From UBA6624 sp964343345 [NCBI: uncultured bacterium] (GTDB taxonomy: Bacteria; UBP7; UBA6624): a stretch of 9,136 nucleotides of DNA. The notes under the pieces are model-generated. The model worked only from the letters and a program-made list of their open reading frames with translations. It made no database searches and was not told where the DNA came from. Position numbers and translations under genes: made by a program. The stretch is from assembly GCA_964343345.1 (NCBI GenBank), contig CAYFJE010000044.1:1-9136 (forward strand), given 5' to 3'. Each line of letters starts with the position of its first letter. Position 1 is the first letter of the stretch. Below are positions 6,384 to 9,136 of this stretch, piece by piece.

Positions 6384-7963
6384 TATTTAATCTCCTGTAG
6401 GTAAATGGTTAAAGAATTGATAAAGGACCTTGGGTGAATTGGGGATATGTCGATTTTCTTTCTGCCCTTTATCACCCATTCCCAAGATTTGCTTTCCCCT
6501 GGAGAAAGAGTCCCTAGATTGATTTCCGGCAACCCTAAAACCAACTCCATATCTCCTTCGGGGAACTTGACCCATATATTTGAGGATTCTCTTATCCTTT
6601 CAGACATTGCTGAATCTGTACTCAACAAACCACTGTTCCAAACTCTGAATTTGATTTTTACAGTCTCCGAACTAATCCTTTCAGATTCTTCAACTGCCAC
6701 ATTCAGAATTGGCAACTCTTCAACTAAAGACTTTATCCATGAATCCAACACTCCGTCTAGCCTTGATTCGTTTTCTGGGATTCGAGTTCTGCCATAAACA
6801 GGCCATCCTGCAGAGTCTTCCCCTTCTTTGTAACTGCTCCAATCCTTGTATCCAACAGTCTCAAACCACTCTTTTTCTGAAACTTGATGCCATGCCTTTT
6901 CAAAAGATATCTTGCCCGTCTCTTCATCTTCATCCAACAGGCCCCACATTCCAACGGATACGGCCCATCTGCCCAAGCCTGCATAAGCCCAATCCAAAAA
7001 ATTACCCTTCTTTGACCATGTGTCTGGGCCATCTTTTGCCATGAAAAAAGATTCGTACGGTGTCTTTTTCTTGAATCTTTCTCCAATTGCTTCGAATATC
7101 TTCTTGTCTTCTTGCGGTGTCTTGTCCAGAGATTCATCCCTCATCGGATAAGCCATTCCCGCTCCAATGTCTCTAACATTGACAATGAATGCAACTTCGG
7201 GAGAAGCTAAAAGCTCGTCTACGATAAATTTCACCTCATTTTCACTGACAGAAAAAGGGCCTCCCCCTTTATGGGAGTAATGGAACTGCCAGTTGTATGG
7301 GAAATTTCTATCCAACGATATTCCGCCCAAGCCATCCTCTCCGTAAAGACCATCTCCGTCAGAATCATTGCCTTCAACATTCCTGAGAATCCATCCTCCT
7401 TTTTCTCCTTTCAGGAAGTTTGCTTTTTTCATTTTCGTTATCTTGAGATCGTCTTTCGGTGAGGCTTCCTTCCATTCTCCCCAAGGTTTTTTGATTCTCA
7501 CAGAACCTATAACACCATCTCCATTCAAATCCACGGGAGGGTCTTCGTCTTGGAAACCGTCACCATCATCATCCCATGGGACACCGTTCCAAGGAAACAT
7601 TCCTGGGATACCTGCAGCGATCCTCAGCCCCGACGGGTTCAATTCCGGCACAGCCCTGAAAGTAACCCTTTCCAACAATTTGACCACCTCTTCATCACCA
7701 TTCATGTAATCCTGGTTGAGCTTCACCAAGAAGCTTTCTATAGCATCACCTGAATAGGGTTCATCTCCTCGCAAGCCCCCAATCAGGAAAATAACCGGTT
7801 TCGAATCATCCTTGGGCAATCCTGAAACTTCCCAAAAATAACCTTCATCGCCTAATGATGTTGTGAAACTTTTTGTAATCAAGCTTGGGGCTGATTCGAA
7901 AATGGCTTTTAGGTAAGAACTGCTTGCAGTTAGCAAGAAAATAAAGATGAGTATTTTTTTCAT
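6383..7963 (-). CDS. Exported M14-like paralog with degenerate active site (probable pseudoenzyme)
   Basis: This 526-residue protein has a clear signal peptide (MKKILIFIFLLTASSSYLKA) and aligns with the adjacent carboxypeptidase but lacks its catalytic set. NTHGNEIQGSE is matched by GGLRGDEPYSGD: the first histidine is R65 while E68 stays. QSYHNAGNM is matched by NVRDIGAGM, so the third ligand becomes D265 (or R264). FTNELYSF becomes VSVGMWGLL, so the catalytic glutamate becomes G338. VDLNRQWPW becomes ISLDRNFPY, keeping the arginine. The Asp-rich loops are kept at the same places (DDDGDG 131-136, DLNGDG 145-150, DSDGDG 200-205), so the insert's fold seems under selection. The C-terminal third is a beta-sandwich-like domain resembling the partner's. 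The ATG is 24 bases from the 3' CCA of tRNA-Pro, with AGGA 10 bases before it. The gene may therefore be co-transcribed with the tRNA. Confidence 0.85.
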   Translation of the reverse strand: MKKILIFIFLLTASSSYLKAIFESAPSLITKSFTTSLGDEGYFWEVSGLPKDDSKPVIFLIGGLRGDEPYSGDAIESFLVKLNQDYMNGDEEVVKLLERVTFRAVPELNPSGLRIAAGIPGMFPWNGVPWDDDGDGFQDEDPPVDLNGDGVIGSVRIKKPWGEWKEASPKDDLKITKMKKANFLKGEKGGWILRNVEGNDSDGDGLYGEDGLGGISLDRNFPYNWQFHYSHKGGGPFSVSENEVKFIVDELLASPEVAFIVNVRDIGAGMAYPMRDESLDKTPQEDKKIFEAIGERFKKKTPYESFFMAKDGPDTWSKKGNFLDWAYAGLGRWAVSVGMWGLLDEDEETGKISFEKAWHQVSEKEWFETVGYKDWSSYKEGEDSAGWPVYGRTRIPENESRLDGVLDSWIKSLVEELPILNVAVEESERISSETVKIKFRVWNSGLLSTDSAMSERIRESSNIWVKFPEGDMELVLGLPEINLGTLSPGESKSWEWVIKGRKKIDISPIHPRSFINSLTIYLQEIK

Positions 7964-7987
7964 AGTAGGGATATCCTAAGATGAAAA

Positions 7988-8064
7988 TGGTCGGGACGAG
8001 AGGATTCGAACCTCCGACCTCTGCACCCCCAGCGCAGCGCGCTACCAGGCTGCGCTACATCCCG
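7988..8064 (-). tRNA. tRNA-Pro(GGG), CCA encoded
   Basis: The minus strand folds as a 77-nt tRNA. The acceptor stem is CGGGATG with CGTCCCG (one G-U), then discriminator A and an encoded CCA (7990-7988). The D arm contains AGCCTGGTAGC, and the T arm is CGGAGG-TTCGAAT-CCTCTCG. The anticodon stem is CTGCG/TGCAG with loop CTGGGGG, giving anticodon GGG at 8028-8030. The encoded CCA contrasts with the tRNA-Ser of this window. A TATAAT at 8116-8111 lies upstream, inside the terminator region of the preceding gene, but has no good -35 partner. The M14-like operon begins 24 bases downstream on the same strand. Confidence 0.96.
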
Positions 8065-8073
8065 AAAATAAAG

Positions 8074-8111
8074 TGAAAAAGAAGTTTATTGCGGTGGGGT
8101 TGCCACCGCAA
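8074..8111 (-). terminator. Intrinsic terminator after the 63-residue protein gene
   Basis: A perfect 9-bp stem, TTGCGGTGG / CCACCGCAA, with a 5-base loop occupies 8089-8111. On the minus strand it is followed by AATAAACTTCTTTTTC, a broken but T-rich tail. It lies 17 bases after the stop of the gene at 8128 and before tRNA-Pro, so it would separate the two transcripts. On the plus strand it is not followed by a T run. Confidence 0.7.
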
Positions 8112-8127
8112 TTATATAGATTTGAGA

Positions 8128-8319
8128 CTAGCCTTTCTTTAGAAGAGGAAGTCCTGTTCTTGCAGACTCAGTAACAACATAGCCGCTTGGCATGTCGCAT
8201 GCATTTGCGCCTTCGCTTTTTGCAAACCAGTAAATCTGCTGTGTTCGTCCGCCTTTAAGATTAACCTGTTTACCGTGTAGGTACCAAGTTCCTTTAGCGT
8301 TATCGTGTGAATATGTCAT
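8128..8319 (-). CDS. Small conserved-looking protein of unknown function (63 aa)
   Basis: A 63-residue soluble protein, basic at its C-terminus, with no signal peptide or membrane segment. Its central part is rich in aromatic and beta-forming residues: GTWYLHGKQVNLKGG (about 10-24) and TQQIYWFAK (26-34). The tail is MPSGYVVTESARTGLPLLKKG (about 43-63). I recall similar short proteins (TWYLH, GGR, IY[FW]F, RTGLP) annotated only as hypothetical in several bacterial groups, without a known role. The start at 8319 is set by GGAGGG 8 bases upstream. The frame is open to an ATG at 8391, but that would place the start upstream of the promoter. It has its own consensus-like promoter and hairpin terminator, so it looks like a strongly expressed single-gene unit. 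Confidence 0.78.
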   Translation of the reverse strand: MTYSHDNAKGTWYLHGKQVNLKGGRTQQIYWFAKSEGANACDMPSGYVVTESARTGLPLLKKG

Positions 8320-8355
8320 AAGTTTAACCCTCCAGAGGTAATTTAAGATATAAGT

Positions 8356-8384
8356 ATTGTGCCTAAGAAAATATATTTTGTCAA
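8356..8384 (-). promoter_or_regulatory. Sigma-70-type promoter of the 63-residue protein gene
   Basis: On the minus strand, consensus TTGACA (8384-8379) is followed after exactly 17 bases by CACAAT (8361-8356, 4 of 6 to TATAAT). Transcription would start near 8349, giving a leader of about 30 bases that contains the GGAGGG ribosome binding site. This is the best promoter match in the window. Confidence 0.75.
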
Positions 8385-8423
8385 GAGGCAAATGGAGTTT
8401 TTCCCTCTGTATACCTCTGAAAT

Positions 8424-8663
8424 CTAAAAAAAACCGAAAAAGAAGCCCAAAAATGCGAAAAACAGGGGAAAAAGCTTCAGCGAAGATTTTTTGAGCTTAA
8501 ACATCCTTGAATCGCCGCTTTGCAATCCGGAAGCAACCGAAAGGCCCAAGAAAAGGCCTAGGGACATTCCAAGGATACCATTAGCAACACCGCTGGACCT
8601 TGAAACAAAGATCATTGCGGCAATAAGGGCCAGTTCCAAGAGTTGCCTAACTATCAGGTTCAT
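8424..8663 (-). CDS. Small integral membrane protein of unknown function
   Basis: A 79-residue, strongly hydrophobic protein with three likely membrane segments: about residues 8-22 (LLELALIAAMIFVS), 28-47 (NGILGMSLGLFLGLSVASGL) and 63-79 (LFPLFFAFLGFFFGFF). A short polar stretch, QSGDSRMFKLKKSS, sits between the second and third. I do not recognise a family. The ATG at 8663 overlaps the end of the HD-domain gene by 17 bases, and GGAG lies about 11 bases upstream, so the two are probably translated from one mRNA. The third segment is very Phe-rich and ends at the stop. It is followed by no clear terminator before the next promoter. A true gene is likely from the overlap and composition but is not proven. 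Confidence 0.62.
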   Translation of the reverse strand: MNLIVRQLLELALIAAMIFVSRSSGVANGILGMSLGLFLGLSVASGLQSGDSRMFKLKKSSLKLFPLFFAFLGFFFGFF

Positions 8664-9136
8664 TTCCGCTCAACTCCAAAAGACCTGCTGCAGACTGCAT
8701 GCATTCCAAGACAAAACCCACATGCTCCCAAAGGTCAACTCCAAGGTCTTCACAACCCTTCAGGACATCATCCCTGTTAACACCTGCGGCAAAAGACTTC
8801 TGCTTCCATTTCTTCTTGACGCTTTTCACCTTCACGCTCTTGATGTCCTTGTCTGGCCTGACCAATGCTGTTGCGACAACCAATCCCGTAATCTCATCGC
8901 AGGCATACAAGACCTTTTCAAGGATGCTTTCCCTCTTGATACCTGTGTAATCCGCGTGTGAGAGTATCGCCCTTGTGGCCCAGTCCGGCCAGCCCTGCTC
9001 TTTCAGGTAGTCGACCGCCCTATAGGGGTGGTCGTCTTCCGTGGGGTGTTTTTCGTAATCCAGGTCATGGAAGAGGGCAACAGCACCCCAGCTGTCGGGA
9101 TCCTCATTGTGCCTTTCGGCGTAACCACGAACGGCA
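8647..9136 (-). CDS. HD-domain phosphohydrolase, C-terminal part (N-terminus off the right edge)
   Basis: The minus-strand frame is open from the right edge to a TAG at 8649-8647, giving 162 visible residues. The HD doublet is in ALFHDLDYE (visible residues 20-28, H23 and D24). Next come HPYRAVDYL, ILSHADYTGI, LYACDEITGLV, ALVRPDKDI, VKVKSVKKKWKQK and FAAGVNRDDV, in the order I recall for the family annotated as predicted HD-superfamily hydrolase (about 185 residues). About 20-30 residues, including the first metal-ligand histidine, are missing beyond the edge. The family is cytoplasmic with unassigned substrates, possibly nucleotides. A shorter TTG start at 8910 would cut the protein downstream of the HD motif and is not the real start. 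Its sampled base composition (about 60% GC) is well above the left half of the window. Confidence 0.85.
   Translation of the reverse strand, partial: AVRGYAERHNEDPDSWGAVALFHDLDYEKHPTEDDHPYRAVDYLKEQGWPDWATRAILSHADYTGIKRESILEKVLYACDEITGLVVATALVRPDKDIKSVKVKSVKKKWKQKSFAAGVNRDDVLKGCEDLGVDLWEHVGFVLECMQSAAGLLELSGNEPDS

Noticed and set aside
8320-8391. Longer start for the 63-residue protein (ATG at 8391)
   Set aside because: The ATG at 8319 has an ideal GGAGGG, and the longer start lies upstream of the -35 box at 8379-8384.
8333-8418. Inverted pair CAGAGGTA / TACCTCTG flanking the 63-residue gene promoter
   Set aside because: Only 8 bases per arm, separated by about 70 bases, and one arm includes the ribosome binding site, so chance is likely.
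8647-8910. Separate 87-residue gene starting with TTG at 8910
   Set aside because: The same frame is open to the window edge and upstream codons encode the HD motif, so this is the tail of a longer gene.
8491-8961. 156-codon plus-strand frame opposite the HD and membrane genes
   Set aside because: It is antisense to two genes with recognisable family or membrane features and shows no domain of its own.
1-9136. Mobile elements, CRISPR arrays, restriction or defence genes
   Set aside because: I found no transposase or integrase motifs, terminal inverted repeats, regularly spaced direct repeats or defence-type domains. The two tRNAs show no duplicated 3' ends that would mark integration sites.

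Overview
This window comes from an AT-rich bacterial chromosome. It holds ordinary chromosomal genes with no sign of an insertion sequence, phage or CRISPR array. The organism is probably a Gram-negative heterotroph: at least five proteins begin with export signals followed by hydrolase or peptidase domains, and one gene encodes a bacterial PUR-alpha-like nucleic-acid-binding protein, a family I associate with Bacteroidota, Spirochaetota and some uncultured phyla. I cannot assign a phylum. Base composition rises from about 30-38% GC in sampled 60-base rows at the left to about 60% at the far right.

Layout. (1) Left block, minus strand, read right to left: a HAD phosphatase (1883-1215), a PUR-domain protein (1169-891), tRNA-Ser(UGA) (839-750), then an exported DUF885-type protein that starts 14 bases after the tRNA and runs off the left edge. 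(2) Centre: two two-gene units that face each other and end tail to tail with 2 bases between their stop codons. The plus-strand unit (1919-4659) is a pair of exported amidohydrolases joined by an ATGA overlap. The minus-strand unit (7963-4662) is a pair of exported M14 carboxypeptidase-fold proteins joined by a TAATG overlap. It starts 24 bases after tRNA-Pro(GGG). (3) Right block, minus strand: a 63-residue protein with its own promoter and terminator, a small membrane protein, and the C-terminal part of an HD-domain hydrolase that enters from the right edge.

The most notable point is that each central unit pairs a paralog with an intact metal centre (amidohydrolase 1919-3331; carboxypeptidase 6383-4662) with a paralog that keeps the fold and signal peptide but has lost the metal ligands or catalytic residues (3328-4659; 7963-6383). 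This suggests two enzyme/pseudoenzyme pairs, perhaps heteromeric complexes, next to a third exported hydrolase-like protein. A role in breaking down peptides or modified peptides in the periplasm is a reasonable inference, but the substrate cannot be read from sequence. A second recurring feature is that both tRNA genes lie directly upstream of, and on the same strand as, an exported hydrolase-type gene with no room for a separate promoter.
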